This document shows, piece after piece, positions 16,376 to 24,877 of a stretch of 64,000 nucleotides of DNA (positions are counted from its first letter, which is position 1; the number at the start of each line of letters is the position of its first letter). The stretch covers positions 1 to 64,000 of the forward strand of contig JACSSC010000034.1 in assembly GCA_014879445.1 (NCBI GenBank). The letters run 5' to 3'. This DNA comes from Candidatus Competibacteraceae bacterium. GTDB lineage: Bacteria > Bacteroidota > Bacteroidia > CAIKAF01. The notes under the pieces were generated by a model. It saw nothing but the letters and a program-made list of their open reading frames with translations. It was not told the DNA's origin and did not search any database. Position numbers and translations under genes: made by a program.

Positions 16376-18007
16376 ATGACAAAAGAAAAAAACGGGTTCC
16401 GTGAATTGGGCCTGAGTCAAGACATTGTGGATGCCGTTGCCCAAAAGGGCTTCACTGAACCCACCCCCATTCAATATGCTACTATACCACTCTTGCTTGG
16501 TAACACCGTTGACGTGGTTGGTCAAGCCCAAACCGGAACCGGAAAAACAGCCGCATTTGGCTTGCCTCTGCTCGACTTGTTGCAAGAAGGAGAAAAAAAA
16601 GTACAAGCGCTGGTGTTGGTTCCAACACGTGAATTGGCTCTGCAGGTTACCAACGAATTGATCTCTTATAAAGGCAACAAAAAGCTATTTATCACAACCG
16701 TGTATGGAGGACAAAATATTCAAACCCAAATTCGCGACTTGAAAAAAGGGGTGGATATAGTGGTGGGAACACCAGGACGCATCATGGACCACATGGAGCG
16801 TGGCACGCTACGCATTGATAACATTTCTCATCTCATACTCGATGAGGCCGACGAAATGTTGAATATGGGATTTGTGGACGACATAGAAACCATTTTGGCT
16901 CAAACCCCCGACAAAAAAAGGGTTTTGTTATTCTCAGCCACAATGCCCCCCCGTATTCTTAGTATTGCTAAAAAATATATGGGCGCATACGAGTTGATTA
17001 AAGTTACACCTCAAACACTTACCACGTCTCTTACCGAACAACGATATTACGCAGTTACTGCACGCGACAAGCGCGAAGCACTTTGTCGTATTATTGATTT
17101 TTCAAACGAATTTTACGGCCTCGTATTTTGTCAAACCAAAATCGAAACCGACGAAATTGCTCATTACTTAATTGAAAAAGGATATCCGGCAGAATCCATT
17201 CACGGCGATATTTCACAGGCACAACGCGAAAAAACATTAGCGCGATTTAAAAAGAAATTGGCTCGGGTATTAGTTGCTACCGATGTGGCAGCAAGAGGCA
17301 TTGATGTGAAAGACCTGACCCATGTTGTAAACTATTCACTTCCACAAGAAGCCGAAACATACGTGCATCGAATTGGCCGTACTGGGCGCGCAGGTAAGGC
17401 CGGGATGGCAGTATCGCTCGTTAGCCCTTCTGAAATGCGCAAATTCTCACTCATCAAAAAAATTGCTAATACCGAAATTAAAAAGTCAGAGCTACCAAGT
17501 GGAGAACAGGTGGTTTCTAAAAAAATGGAAAAATTAAAACATGATGTTTTTCAGCTGATTGGCGATGGCGAAACGGGTCCATTTCTACGCTTTGCTCAAG
17601 AATTGCTGGGCGGCATTGACCCCGAAGAGCTGGTTGCTGCATTGTTACGCATTCATTACCCCAACGATTTTTCTGCCAAAAAATATACTACCATTCAAGA
17701 ACAGGTTGCCCGGGATTATGATGACAACGATAATGCCAGACAAGGTGGCAAAAGACACAGATCAAACAAAAATGGGGTTAAGTTGTTTGTTGCATTAGGC
17801 AAAACCGACAACATGAGCCCACGCCGATTGGTGGACATGTTGGAACAGGAAACACGCGTGCCTCAAAGAAAAATTGATGATGTGCGAATTTTGGATAATT
17901 ATTCTTTTGTTACAGTAAGTCCATCTGACGCACGAATCATCATTGAGCATTATAAACGAAAATCTAAAAAAGGAAAACGTAACCTGGTTGAAGTTGCCAA
18001 AGAGTAA
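16376..18007 (+). CDS. DEAD-box RNA helicase with DbpA-like RNA-binding C-terminus
   Basis: An ATP-dependent RNA helicase likely acting in ribosome assembly or RNA decay. From ATG 16376 it is 543 residues. The Q motif (FTEPTPIQ) precedes motif I (AQTGTGKT, 51-58); PTRELA, VGTPGR, DEAD, SAT, VATDVAARGIDV and HRIGRTGRAG follow in the canonical order. Residues about 460-535 form a DbpA/CsdA-type RNA-recognition domain (KLFVALGKTDNMSPRRLVDM), and the tail is basic. The upstream TTG start at 16340 is rejected because it lies inside the structured leader. Domain order best matches the DeaD/CsdA or CshA group. Confidence 0.93.
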   Translation: MTKEKNGFRELGLSQDIVDAVAQKGFTEPTPIQYATIPLLLGNTVDVVGQAQTGTGKTAAFGLPLLDLLQEGEKKVQALVLVPTRELALQVTNELISYKGNKKLFITTVYGGQNIQTQIRDLKKGVDIVVGTPGRIMDHMERGTLRIDNISHLILDEADEMLNMGFVDDIETILAQTPDKKRVLLFSATMPPRILSIAKKYMGAYELIKVTPQTLTTSLTEQRYYAVTARDKREALCRIIDFSNEFYGLVFCQTKIETDEIAHYLIEKGYPAESIHGDISQAQREKTLARFKKKLARVLVATDVAARGIDVKDLTHVVNYSLPQEAETYVHRIGRTGRAGKAGMAVSLVSPSEMRKFSLIKKIANTEIKKSELPSGEQVVSKKMEKLKHDVFQLIGDGETGPFLRFAQELLGGIDPEELVAALLRIHYPNDFSAKKYTTIQEQVARDYDDNDNARQGGKRHRSNKNGVKLFVALGKTDNMSPRRLVDMLEQETRVPQRKIDDVRILDNYSFVTVSPSDARIIIEHYKRKSKKGKRNLVEVAKE

Positions 18008-18023
18008 TTAGTACGCTAAACAT

Positions 18024-18419
18024 ATGAAACACATTAACCCATTTATCATCATTCCATTCACAATCTTATTATTCTACTCATGCTCACATAAATTGGTGGG
18101 CACCTGGAACATCCATCAATATGAAACAGTTGTGCCAGGCGAAACAGGAACAACACTAACAAACATTGGCACAATTACATTTCATAAAAACGGCAATGGC
18201 GAAAAAAATATCAGCTATTCCGTGTTTGGCAAGTTGAAAACTGATAACAATATCTTTTCTTGGAAATCTGACCGCTCTTTTTTAACCATAGAAAGTCAAC
18301 AATCTGAACTCTCAAAAACCTGGATTGTAATCGTTAATAAAAATAAAATACAAAAATGGAAATCAACTGACGGCTCGTCAGAGGTTCAAATTATGGAATT
18401 GCATAAACTGGTTAAATAA
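18024..18419 (+). CDS. Small lipocalin-like lipoprotein
   Basis: A 131-residue predicted lipoprotein. The lipobox LFYSC ends at Cys20, and the mature part begins HKLVGTWNIHQYE, a pattern typical of the lipocalin-like (DUF4923/DUF5004-type) domains of Bacteroidota lipoproteins. The strand-rich sequence ends SSEVQIMELHKLVK. It lies 16 bp after the helicase gene and may be cotranscribed with it. Ligand and function are unknown. Confidence 0.7.
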   Translation: MKHINPFIIIPFTILLFYSCSHKLVGTWNIHQYETVVPGETGTTLTNIGTITFHKNGNGEKNISYSVFGKLKTDNNIFSWKSDRSFLTIESQQSELSKTWIVIVNKNKIQKWKSTDGSSEVQIMELHKLVK

Positions 18420-18567
18420 TTATTCCTACTTTTTATTATTAATACTCACTAATGGGTATTTTTTTACAAGAACAATTGTCTTTTTTTGTACAAACTAAAA
18501 CAATTGATAATTACACTTCAACACATTATTATTCAACCTCTTCATGTAAAAAAAATGCCTCATTCAA

Positions 18568-18771
18568 TTGATTCTGACTGGCCGAGAAAATAAAATTTTC
18601 TCATTGCTGATTACCCGTAAACGCAGTAAAGATATTGCTGAAATATTAGGCATTAGCAGTCACACCGTTGATACACCCAGTAGAAAGATTTTAAAAAAAA
18701 CAAATTGTTCAACTACACAATCTTTAATTTTCTTACACATTGATGAAAGGCGCAAAGGTCGCTGGGTTTAA
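18568..18771 (+). pseudogene. Decayed stand-alone LuxR-type HTH protein
   Basis: The frame encodes a LuxR/GerE-type helix-turn-helix closely related to the intact 75-residue protein at 51525-51752: both share TRKRSKDIAE/NRKRSKDIAE, LGIS-HTVDT and a KGRW tail. This copy has no ATG in frame: the homologous region begins just after a TAA at 18547-18549, the nearest possible start is a TTG, and an ATG at 18555 is out of frame and ends after 12 codons. The recognition-helix region also changes from THRRRIL to TPSRKIL, and a proline there would disrupt the helix. Decay is more likely than expression from TTG, but not proved. Confidence 0.55.
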
Positions 18772-18879
18772 TCTGCTATTCATGATTTTGCCAATATTTC
18801 CTTTATAACACCCGTGAACTAAACGGTAAAACCTTTGTTATATTTATCAAAATCGGGTATTAGCACTCGTAATAATGTG

Positions 18880-18887
18880 TATTTTTG
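18880..18887 (+). promoter_or_regulatory. -7 promoter box TATTTTTG of ahpC
   Basis: Exact TAnnTTTG match 29 bases before the peroxiredoxin start codon. No clear OxyR or PerR operator was identified nearby. Confidence 0.55.
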
Positions 18888-18916
18888 TTTCATAATCACT
18901 TAAAACGCCTATAAAT

Positions 18917-19546
18917 ATGACACTGGTTGGAAAAAAAGCCCCTTCATTTAATGCTAAAGCCGTTGTAAATGGCAATCAGTTTGCGGATGATTTTAGCTTA
19001 TCTCAATACATTGGGAAAAAATATGTATTGTTTTTCTTCTATCCCAAAGATTTTACATTTGTTTGCCCAACTGAGCTTTGGGCGTTTCAGGAAAAATTAG
19101 AAGCATTTAAAGAGCGCAATGTGGAGGTCGTTGCATGCTCAACCGACACAGAACAATCACATTGGGGCTGGTTGCAGCTTGATAAAAATCAGGGAGGCAT
19201 TAAAGGAATTACCTATCCGATTGTTGCCGATACCAACAAAACCATTTCTTATAATTTTGGTGTGCTTGCTGGCGATTATGACTGGAATGAGCATGGAGAA
19301 TTATCCGCTACCGCCGAATTGGTGGCATATCGCGGTTTGTTTTTGATTGATAAAAACGGCGTTGTTCAACACGAATTGGTAAACAACCTGGCCTTGGGTC
19401 GTAGCGTGGATGAGGCATTGAGAATTGTAGATGCATTGCTGTATTTTGAAGAAAATGGAGATGTTTGTCCTGCCAATTGGCAAAAAGGCAAAGAAGGAAT
19501 GAGTGCAACACACGAGGGCGTGGCCGATTATTTGGCAGCCCATTAA
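18917..19546 (+). CDS. ahpC: Alkyl hydroperoxide reductase/peroxiredoxin (AhpC, 2-Cys)
   Basis: A thiol peroxidase that reduces H2O2, organic peroxides or peroxynitrite in the cytoplasm. The 209 residues carry the peroxidatic cysteine Cys50 in DFTFVCPTELWAF and the resolving cysteine Cys184 in ENGDVCPANW, so it is a typical 2-Cys enzyme. The GxxxD segment STDTEQSHWGW (about 76-86) fits the AhpC subfamily. No ahpF follows; thioredoxin or another reductase would be needed. It has its own promoter box and is probably monocistronic. Confidence 0.94.
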   Translation: MTLVGKKAPSFNAKAVVNGNQFADDFSLSQYIGKKYVLFFFYPKDFTFVCPTELWAFQEKLEAFKERNVEVVACSTDTEQSHWGWLQLDKNQGGIKGITYPIVADTNKTISYNFGVLAGDYDWNEHGELSATAELVAYRGLFLIDKNGVVQHELVNNLALGRSVDEALRIVDALLYFEENGDVCPANWQKGKEGMSATHEGVADYLAAH

Positions 19547-19558
19547 GTAGTGCTCTAT

Positions 19559-19893
19559 TCAGAAATCAACATCATCGCCATCTTCTCCCAACTGATCTGG
19601 AGTAAAACCAAGTGTTTGAATGAAACGAAAATTGGTGAGTCGGGTATAAAGTTGCCATTCCCCCACGCCAAAACGCTTCCTTTTGACTGATGACATAATG
19701 CACACATACAGGCGACCTCATACGTTTCCTTTACAAGACCGTCAATCATGTGTCAGTCTCTAATAGGCATTTGACATAAATCACACCTTGCGTTGTTTTC
19801 GTGCCAATAACATTTTACCATATTGACTTTTTCCCAATCCTCTTTTTTTACAAGTTGTCTTTCTCTTGAATTGGTTGGTTCTATTGCTTTCAT
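19559..19893 (-). pseudogene. Broken small zinc-ribbon protein gene
   Basis: Read from ATG 19893 the frame gives MKAIEPTNSRERQLVK, then CDLCQMPIRD followed by an in-frame TGA (near 19753). The same frame continues HMIDGLVKETYEVACMCALCHQSKG. After that, the protein-like sequence switches frame and ends FGVGEWQLYTRLTNFRF to EDGDDVDF before a TGA at 19559-19561. Two CxxC pairs (CDLC and CALC) suggest a zinc ribbon, as in small CxxC-CxxCH proteins of plasmids and phages. One nonsense change plus at least one frameshift explain the pattern. If reads confirm the sequence, it is a pseudogene. Confidence 0.6.
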
Positions 19894-20042
19894 AATAATC
19901 ATATTTATCCGAAAGTTAACGAATAGTGCAACGAGAAATTCTTTTCATTAAAAAAATTGGTATTTGGAAATTACCACACGGTAGCTTGTAAGGGTCGGAT
20001 ATGCCACTTCAAGCCCAAATTATCAATAAAGAAGAAAGCCGA

Positions 20043-20981
20043 CTATTGCTTTAAATTTTTAATCATATCGGAGACCATGGCCTGCAACGAATATTCAGGG
20101 ACCCACCCCCAGTCGGCACGTGCTTGTTCATCATTTATATCCTGTGGCCAAGAGTCGGCAATTTGTTGACGAAAATCGGGCTCATAGCTCATCTGAAAAT
20201 CAGGTATATGTTGCCGAATTTCATGTGCAATTTCAGAAGGCGTGAAGCTAAATGAAGCAATGTTGTATGACGTGTGTATTGTGATATTTTGGGCAGGTGC
20301 CTGCATCAGCATTATGGTAGCACGAATGGCATCGGGCATATACATCATAGGCAAGCGTGTGCCTGCAGAGAGGAAGCTGGTATAAGCGTTTTGCGACAAG
20401 GCCTTATGAAAAATATCTACAGCATAATCGGTTGTTCCTCCACCGGGAGGTGCTGTATAACTAATTAAGCCAGGATATCGCAAACTCCGCACATCAACTC
20501 CATATTTTGCATGATACCAATTACACCAATGCTCGCCGGCCAACTTGCTGATACCATAAACAGTAGTGGGCTCTGTAATCGTATGTTGTGGTGTTTGATT
20601 ACGGGGTGTTGTTGGACCAAAAACGGCAATACTACTTGGCCAATACACTTTGTATATATGCTTTTCTTTTGCTAAATCAAGCACCTGTATCAAGCTGTTC
20701 ATATTCAGGCCCCACGCCCTATCCGGAAACTTTTCGCCTGTAGCCGACAGCATTGCCGCCAATAAGTATATCTGTGTAACATTATATTTGCGAACAACTG
20801 CCATTAACTGTGAATTATTAAGCACATCAAATACTTCAGATGGGCCATTGACTTCTTGTGACGGACGAATATCAGCTCCGATTACATGGTCATTTCCATA
20901 CATATTTCGCAATGCCGCCAATAGTTCAATACCAATCTGACCACCGCTCCCTATTACCAGTACAACTTCTTTGTTGTTCAT
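20043..20981 (-). CDS. NAD-dependent epimerase-fold L-threonine 3-dehydrogenase
   Basis: A 312-residue short-chain (SDR) enzyme. The NAD-binding motif IGSGGQIG (about 10-17) is near the N-terminus, the serine region is WPSSIAVFGP (about 114-123), and the catalytic pair is YGISK (about 142-146). Sequence blocks such as LRYPGLISYTAPPGGGTTDYAV and MMYMPDAIRATIMLM are characteristic of the SDR-type threonine dehydrogenase described in Flavobacterium, which oxidises L-threonine to 2-amino-3-ketobutyrate for cleavage to glycine. The partner ligase (kbl) is not in the window. A general nucleotide-sugar epimerase is less likely. Confidence 0.85.
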   Translation of the reverse strand: MNNKEVVLVIGSGGQIGIELLAALRNMYGNDHVIGADIRPSQEVNGPSEVFDVLNNSQLMAVVRKYNVTQIYLLAAMLSATGEKFPDRAWGLNMNSLIQVLDLAKEKHIYKVYWPSSIAVFGPTTPRNQTPQHTITEPTTVYGISKLAGEHWCNWYHAKYGVDVRSLRYPGLISYTAPPGGGTTDYAVDIFHKALSQNAYTSFLSAGTRLPMMYMPDAIRATIMLMQAPAQNITIHTSYNIASFSFTPSEIAHEIRQHIPDFQMSYEPDFRQQIADSWPQDINDEQARADWGWVPEYSLQAMVSDMIKNLKQ

Positions 20982-20990
20982 ATATTAATT

Positions 20991-21935
20991 TTATGATGCT
21001 ATTAATAATTGATGAAGGGCTTGATTGGTTTTTTCAAAAATACCATCCGAAGAAGTTTTTGCAAACTTTTGTCCTGTGAGCTTTTCGTAAAGATGAATAT
21101 ACCTCTCACTTACCATTTTTACAAAATCATCCGTCATTTCCGGAATAGGTTGTCCTTCTTTTCCCTGAAACCCGTTTTCAATCAGCCATTGTCTTACAAA
21201 TTCTTTTGAGAGTTGTTGTTGAGCTAATCCCTCTTGCTGATAAGCTTCATACGTATCGAGATAAAAATATCGCGATGAGTCGGGAGTGTGTACTTCATCC
21301 ATTAGTGTTACTTGCCCATCAATCAGGCCGAATTCATATTTAGTATCAACCAAAATCAATCCTTGTTTACGAGCATGTTCGGTGCCATAAGCAAAGAGTT
21401 GGTGTGTGTATTTTTCCATTATAGCATAGTCGTTTTCGGGCACAAGGCCTGAGCGAATAATCTCTTCACGTGATATGTCAAGATCATGGCCTTGATCGGC
21501 TTTGGTAGATGGTGTGATAATCGGGTTTTCAAAACGATCATTTTCTTTTAATCCATCGGGTAGTGAAACCCCGCACAAGATGCGTTTGCCGGATTGGTAT
21601 TCGCGCCAAGCATGGCCGGCTAAGTATCCGCGTATAACCATTTCAACCTTAAAAGGTGTAGCTCTTCTTCCGATGCTCACATTGGGATGGGGAGATTGTA
21701 CAAACCAGTTCGGAACAATATTTTGGGTTTGTTCGAGAAAATAGGTGGCTATTTGGTTCAGCACTTGACCTTTGTAGGGAATCTGTCGTGGAAGCACTAC
21801 GTCAAATGCCGATATGCGGTCGGAGGCAATCATCACCAACCAGTTTTCTCCGATGCTATACACGTCTCTAACCTTTCCCTGATACAAAGATTTCTGACCT
21901 TCAAAGTGGAAATTTGTTTGATTGATAGTATCCAT
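20991..21935 (-). CDS. purC: SAICAR synthase
   Basis: Joins aspartate to CAIR in purine synthesis. The 314-residue protein contains GKVRDVYSIGENWLVMIASD (about 20-39), SDRISAFDVVLP, VIRGYLAGHAWREY and LILVDTKYEFGL, the standard SAICAR synthetase signatures of the longer bacterial/yeast type. Its ATG overlaps the phoH stop by one base (TAATG), so it is translationally coupled to phoH. purQ lies about 7 kb away, so the purine genes are dispersed. Confidence 0.97.
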   Translation of the reverse strand: MDTINQTNFHFEGQKSLYQGKVRDVYSIGENWLVMIASDRISAFDVVLPRQIPYKGQVLNQIATYFLEQTQNIVPNWFVQSPHPNVSIGRRATPFKVEMVIRGYLAGHAWREYQSGKRILCGVSLPDGLKENDRFENPIITPSTKADQGHDLDISREEIIRSGLVPENDYAIMEKYTHQLFAYGTEHARKQGLILVDTKYEFGLIDGQVTLMDEVHTPDSSRYFYLDTYEAYQQEGLAQQQLSKEFVRQWLIENGFQGKEGQPIPEMTDDFVKMVSERYIHLYEKLTGQKFAKTSSDGIFEKTNQALHQLLIAS

Positions 21936-22888
21936 TATTTAATAATTTCAAATTTGTTATATGCGTTTAGAATTTTTCTTACCAAATCATGTCTCACAAC
22001 ATCCTTTTCTCCGAACTGAACAAACTGGATGCCTTTTATTTTTTCGAGAAGCTTCATGGATTCTGCTAATCCGGAACGCTGGTTTCTAGGTAGATCTATC
22101 TGTGTTATATCGCCGGTTACAACAAATTTCGCCGATTTCCCCATACGTGTTAAAAACATTTTCATTTGATTGGATGTGGCATTTTGGGCTTCATCTAGTA
22201 TTACAAATGCGTTGTCGAGCGTACGGCCTCGCATGTAAGCAAGCGGGGCAACCTGTATGATGCCGCTTTCGTTGTACATTTTTAATTTTTCAGCAGGTAT
22301 CATGTCGCGTAGTGCATCAAACAATGGCTGAAGATATGGCGCTAACTTTTCATTTAGGTCGCCGGGCAAAAAACCCAGATTTTCTCCGGCCTCAACAGCA
22401 GGACGAGTGAGAATGATGCGCCTGACTTCTTTGGCTTTCAGGGCTTTCACGGCCATCGCTACAGCAAGATACGTTTTCCCTGTTCCGGCTGGACCAATCG
22501 CAAAAACCAAGTCGTTGCCACCAATTGCTTCAACCAACTTAAGCTGGTTTTGAGTACGGGGCTTGATTATCAGGCCATCGTTGCCATACAGCACAATGCT
22601 TGTATCCAGATTCTTTTCTTTATCGAACGAAGAATTATTTTGGCCGCAAATAGCTTCAATGGCATCTTCGTTCATTTTTCCAAACTTCTCGAAATAATTA
22701 AGCATCTGCAAAAACTTCTCCTGAAAGGCATCAATCTCTTCGTAAGTACCAATCACCTTCAACTCATTACCCCGAGCTACAAGCTGCAGTTTGGGGAAAT
22801 ATTTTCTGATGGTTTTAAGGTGTTGGTTGTGGACCCCATAGAATCCAACCGCATCAAGCGACTCAATTATAATGATTTTTTCACTCAC
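21935..22888 (-). CDS. phoH: PhoH family ATPase
   Basis: A cytoplasmic P-loop protein of the PhoH/YbeZ type, linked to ribosome maturation and RNA handling (in other bacteria often beside ybeY). From GTG 22888 it has 317 residues. Walker A is GPAGTGKT (about 125-132), Walker B is VILDEAQNA, and ILTRPAVEAGENLGFLPGD is diagnostic of the family. The longer frame to 22930 is rejected because an exact TATTTTTG promoter box (22909-22916, minus strand) lies inside it; TTG near 22896 is an alternative start. purC overlaps its stop by one base. Confidence 0.93.
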   Translation of the reverse strand: MSEKIIIIESLDAVGFYGVHNQHLKTIRKYFPKLQLVARGNELKVIGTYEEIDAFQEKFLQMLNYFEKFGKMNEDAIEAICGQNNSSFDKEKNLDTSIVLYGNDGLIIKPRTQNQLKLVEAIGGNDLVFAIGPAGTGKTYLAVAMAVKALKAKEVRRIILTRPAVEAGENLGFLPGDLNEKLAPYLQPLFDALRDMIPAEKLKMYNESGIIQVAPLAYMRGRTLDNAFVILDEAQNATSNQMKMFLTRMGKSAKFVVTGDITQIDLPRNQRSGLAESMKLLEKIKGIQFVQFGEKDVVRHDLVRKILNAYNKFEIIK

Positions 22889-22908
22889 GTTATTCAATAT
22901 TGAATGCT

Positions 22909-22959
22909 CAAAAATAGCTGTAAAAACCAAAAAACAGCTTTGAAAATGGCTTATTTTTG
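22909..22959. promoter_or_regulatory. Divergent -7 boxes between phoH and the SAM-adenosyltransferase gene
   Basis: TATTTTTG occurs on the minus strand at 22909-22916 (toward phoH) and on the plus strand at 22952-22959 (toward the gene at 22964). The two are mirror images around a 35-bp spacer. The plus-strand box ends four bases before its ATG. Each matches TAnnTTTG exactly. Confidence 0.6.
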
Positions 22960-22963
22960 ACCC

Positions 22964-23764
22964 ATGCCGGCAGAAACGACATTTATTACGCTGATATCCG
23001 ACATGGGATATGCCGATTATTATACCGGCATAATCAAAGGATCGCTTTATAGTCAGCTCCCTAATGCCCGATTGATTGATTTAACCCATCGCATGACCTT
23101 ACACGACGGAATTGTTCCGGCAGCTTTTGTTCTGCGCAACAGTTATCACATGTTTCCTCCCAACACAATACACATGCTGGCCGTTGACACCAATTTGCAT
23201 TTTGATTGCCGACATGTTGTATTTAAGCACTTAGGCCATTATTTTATTGGAACAGACAATGGTGCTTTCTCAATAACATTTGATGATGAACCCAACGAAG
23301 TATATGACATTTCGCATCACCAAGGAGCCGATGGCACCTTTCCGGCCTTGGAGGTTTTTGTTCCCGCAATCATTCGGATTGCCAAGGGCGAAGCGCCTTC
23401 TGATATAGGATTGCCGTTGACTGATGGATTGACAAAGAAAGTAATGCCCCACCCAACGCTTGATCCTAATTATATCATAGGCGCCGTTATATACTCCGAC
23501 TATTACGGGAATGCAATTACTAATATTACTGAAGAGATGTTTAACCGTGTGTCGCAGGGTCGAAAACCTAACATAACCATTAGGCCAATGGGGTATCCGA
23601 TAAAGAAATTAGGCAAAAACTATCTTGATGTGGATACCGGTGATTTGGTGGCGCTCTTTAATCAAGCGGGATATCTCGAAATTGCCATGAACGGAGGAAG
23701 TTTACTTAAGTTCGTTAAGGCCGAAGTAGGCGTTCAAATTCGAATTGAATTCAAATCTATATAA
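22964..23764 (+). CDS. SAM hydroxide adenosyltransferase family protein (DUF62)
   Basis: A 266-residue member of the fluorinase/chlorinase/SAM hydrolase family. Most members split S-adenosylmethionine to adenosine and methionine using water. Visible blocks are the N-terminal TLISDMGYADYYTGIIKG (with the conserved Asp), DLTHRMTLHDG, the HMLAVDTNLH strand, GTDNGAFSI and YSDYYGNAITNI. No halogenase-specific signature is evident, so hydrolase activity is likeliest. The gene is divergent from phoH, and the monooxygenase-domain gene follows at 3 bp. The physiological purpose of SAM cleavage remains open. Confidence 0.88.
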   Translation: MPAETTFITLISDMGYADYYTGIIKGSLYSQLPNARLIDLTHRMTLHDGIVPAAFVLRNSYHMFPPNTIHMLAVDTNLHFDCRHVVFKHLGHYFIGTDNGAFSITFDDEPNEVYDISHHQGADGTFPALEVFVPAIIRIAKGEAPSDIGLPLTDGLTKKVMPHPTLDPNYIIGAVIYSDYYGNAITNITEEMFNRVSQGRKPNITIRPMGYPIKKLGKNYLDVDTGDLVALFNQAGYLEIAMNGGSLLKFVKAEVGVQIRIEFKSI

Positions 23765-23767
23765 ATC

Positions 23768-24082
23768 ATGCATTTGATTAGGGTTGTTATTATGAGTTTT
23801 CATCCGGATAAAACAGAAGCGTTTGAAAAAATTTTTTCTGAAAAATATCAGCTTATTCACTCTTTTGATGGCTGTGTTTCTGTTCGGCTGCTTCACGATG
23901 TTAGCCGGCCCGGAATTTATGTTACACTTAGTGAGTGGCTCTCTGAATCGCATTTAGAGGCATATCGCAAATCTACTCTTTTTGCCGAAACATGGACAAA
24001 AACAAAAGCCCTGTTTAATGCCCCTCCACAAGCATTTAGCTTAACGGCAAGTCATTTTTCCGACAAGCAAAAAAATAAGTAA
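23768..24082 (+). CDS. Antibiotic biosynthesis monooxygenase-domain protein (ABM fold)
   Basis: A 104-residue dimeric ferredoxin-like alpha/beta-barrel protein. The pattern LIRVVIMSFHPDKTEAFEKIF at the N-terminus (written here in part), GCVSVRLLHDV and TLSEWLSESHLEAYRKS is characteristic of ABM-domain proteins, which range from quinone monooxygenases to proteins of unknown role. It lies 3 bp after the SAM-adenosyltransferase-family gene, so the two are an operon. No specific substrate can be stated. Confidence 0.82.
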   Translation: MHLIRVVIMSFHPDKTEAFEKIFSEKYQLIHSFDGCVSVRLLHDVSRPGIYVTLSEWLSESHLEAYRKSTLFAETWTKTKALFNAPPQAFSLTASHFSDKQKNK

Positions 24083-24086
24083 AACC

Positions 24087-24113
24087 TTGAACCAAAAATT
24101 TGACTTACTTTTG
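24087..24113 (+). promoter_or_regulatory. Promoter of the gldFG operon
   Basis: The -7 box TACTTTTG (24106-24113) is an exact TAnnTTTG match. A TTG at 24087-24089 lies 16 bases upstream, close to the usual -33 spacing. The gldF GTG start is 29 bases downstream. Confidence 0.55.
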
Positions 24114-24142
24114 ATATCCGACAGGCATAAAACATATACATC

Positions 24143-24871
24143 GTGATAGCGCTTTTAAAAAAAGAAATTAATCTGTTTTTTAGTTCAGTAACCGGCTACT
24201 TAGTAGTTATTTTATTTCTGATTGTAAATAGCGTTTTTTTGTGGTTGATTCCTGGAGATAATTTTTTGGAGTGGGGATACGCCGATTTAACTAGAATGTT
24301 TGAAAATGCGCCTTATGTCTTTTTGTTACTGATTCCGGCCATTACCATGCGCTCATTCGCAGATGAAAAAAATACAGGAACCCTAGAAACACTTATTACA
24401 AAACCTATTTCAGAAACCCAGATTATTTTAGCCAAATATCTGGCAGCCCTGGCGCTGGTCATCTTTGCTTTATTCCCTACGTTAATATACTACTATACAC
24501 TATACCAACTAGGAAATCCGGTAGGAAATATTGATAGCGCTGCCGTTGCCGGCTCATATCTTGGGCTGGTATTGTTGGCGTCGGTTTATGTAGCTATTGG
24601 CGTTTTTGCCTCTTCGTTGGCCGAAAACCAAATTGTATCCATGCTCATTGCTTTTGCCCTCTGCTTGTTTGTAAGCGAAGGATTTCAAATGTTGGCCGGA
24701 TTGAAATTGTTTCAAAACATGAATCTACTAATAACCAATTTGGGCATTCGATCACACTACATTTCTATCAGTCGGGGCGTGATTGACACCCGAGATCTTG
24801 TTTATTTTATTTCGGCAAATGTTATCTTTTTGCTAGGCACCAAAACCATGCTACAAAAAAGAAACTGGTAA
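24143..24871 (+). CDS. gldF: Gliding-motility ABC transporter permease GldF
   Basis: A 242-residue inner-membrane permease with six predicted transmembrane segments (ABC-2 type). Sequence blocks such as FFSSVTGYLVVILFLIVNS, MRSFADEKNTGTLETLITKP and SLAENQIVSMLIAFALC are typical of GldF. With GldG and the ATPase GldA (here at 55149-56069) it forms an ABC transporter first found through gliding-defective Flavobacterium johnsoniae mutants; the transported substrate is not known. The start is GTG 24143 and gldG follows after 6 bp. Confidence 0.92.
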   Translation: MIALLKKEINLFFSSVTGYLVVILFLIVNSVFLWLIPGDNFLEWGYADLTRMFENAPYVFLLLIPAITMRSFADEKNTGTLETLITKPISETQIILAKYLAALALVIFALFPTLIYYYTLYQLGNPVGNIDSAAVAGSYLGLVLLASVYVAIGVFASSLAENQIVSMLIAFALCLFVSEGFQMLAGLKLFQNMNLLITNLGIRSHYISISRGVIDTRDLVYFISANVIFLLGTKTMLQKRNW

Positions 24872-24877
24872 GGAAAT

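Noticed and set aside
18473-18570. Three CAATTG-containing sites upstream of the decayed LuxR gene as operators.
   Set aside because: Six-base palindromes in AT-rich DNA are expected by chance, and spacing is irregular.
21935-22930. Longest PhoH frame starting at 22930.
   Set aside because: An exact TATTTTTG promoter box at 22909-22916 lies within it.
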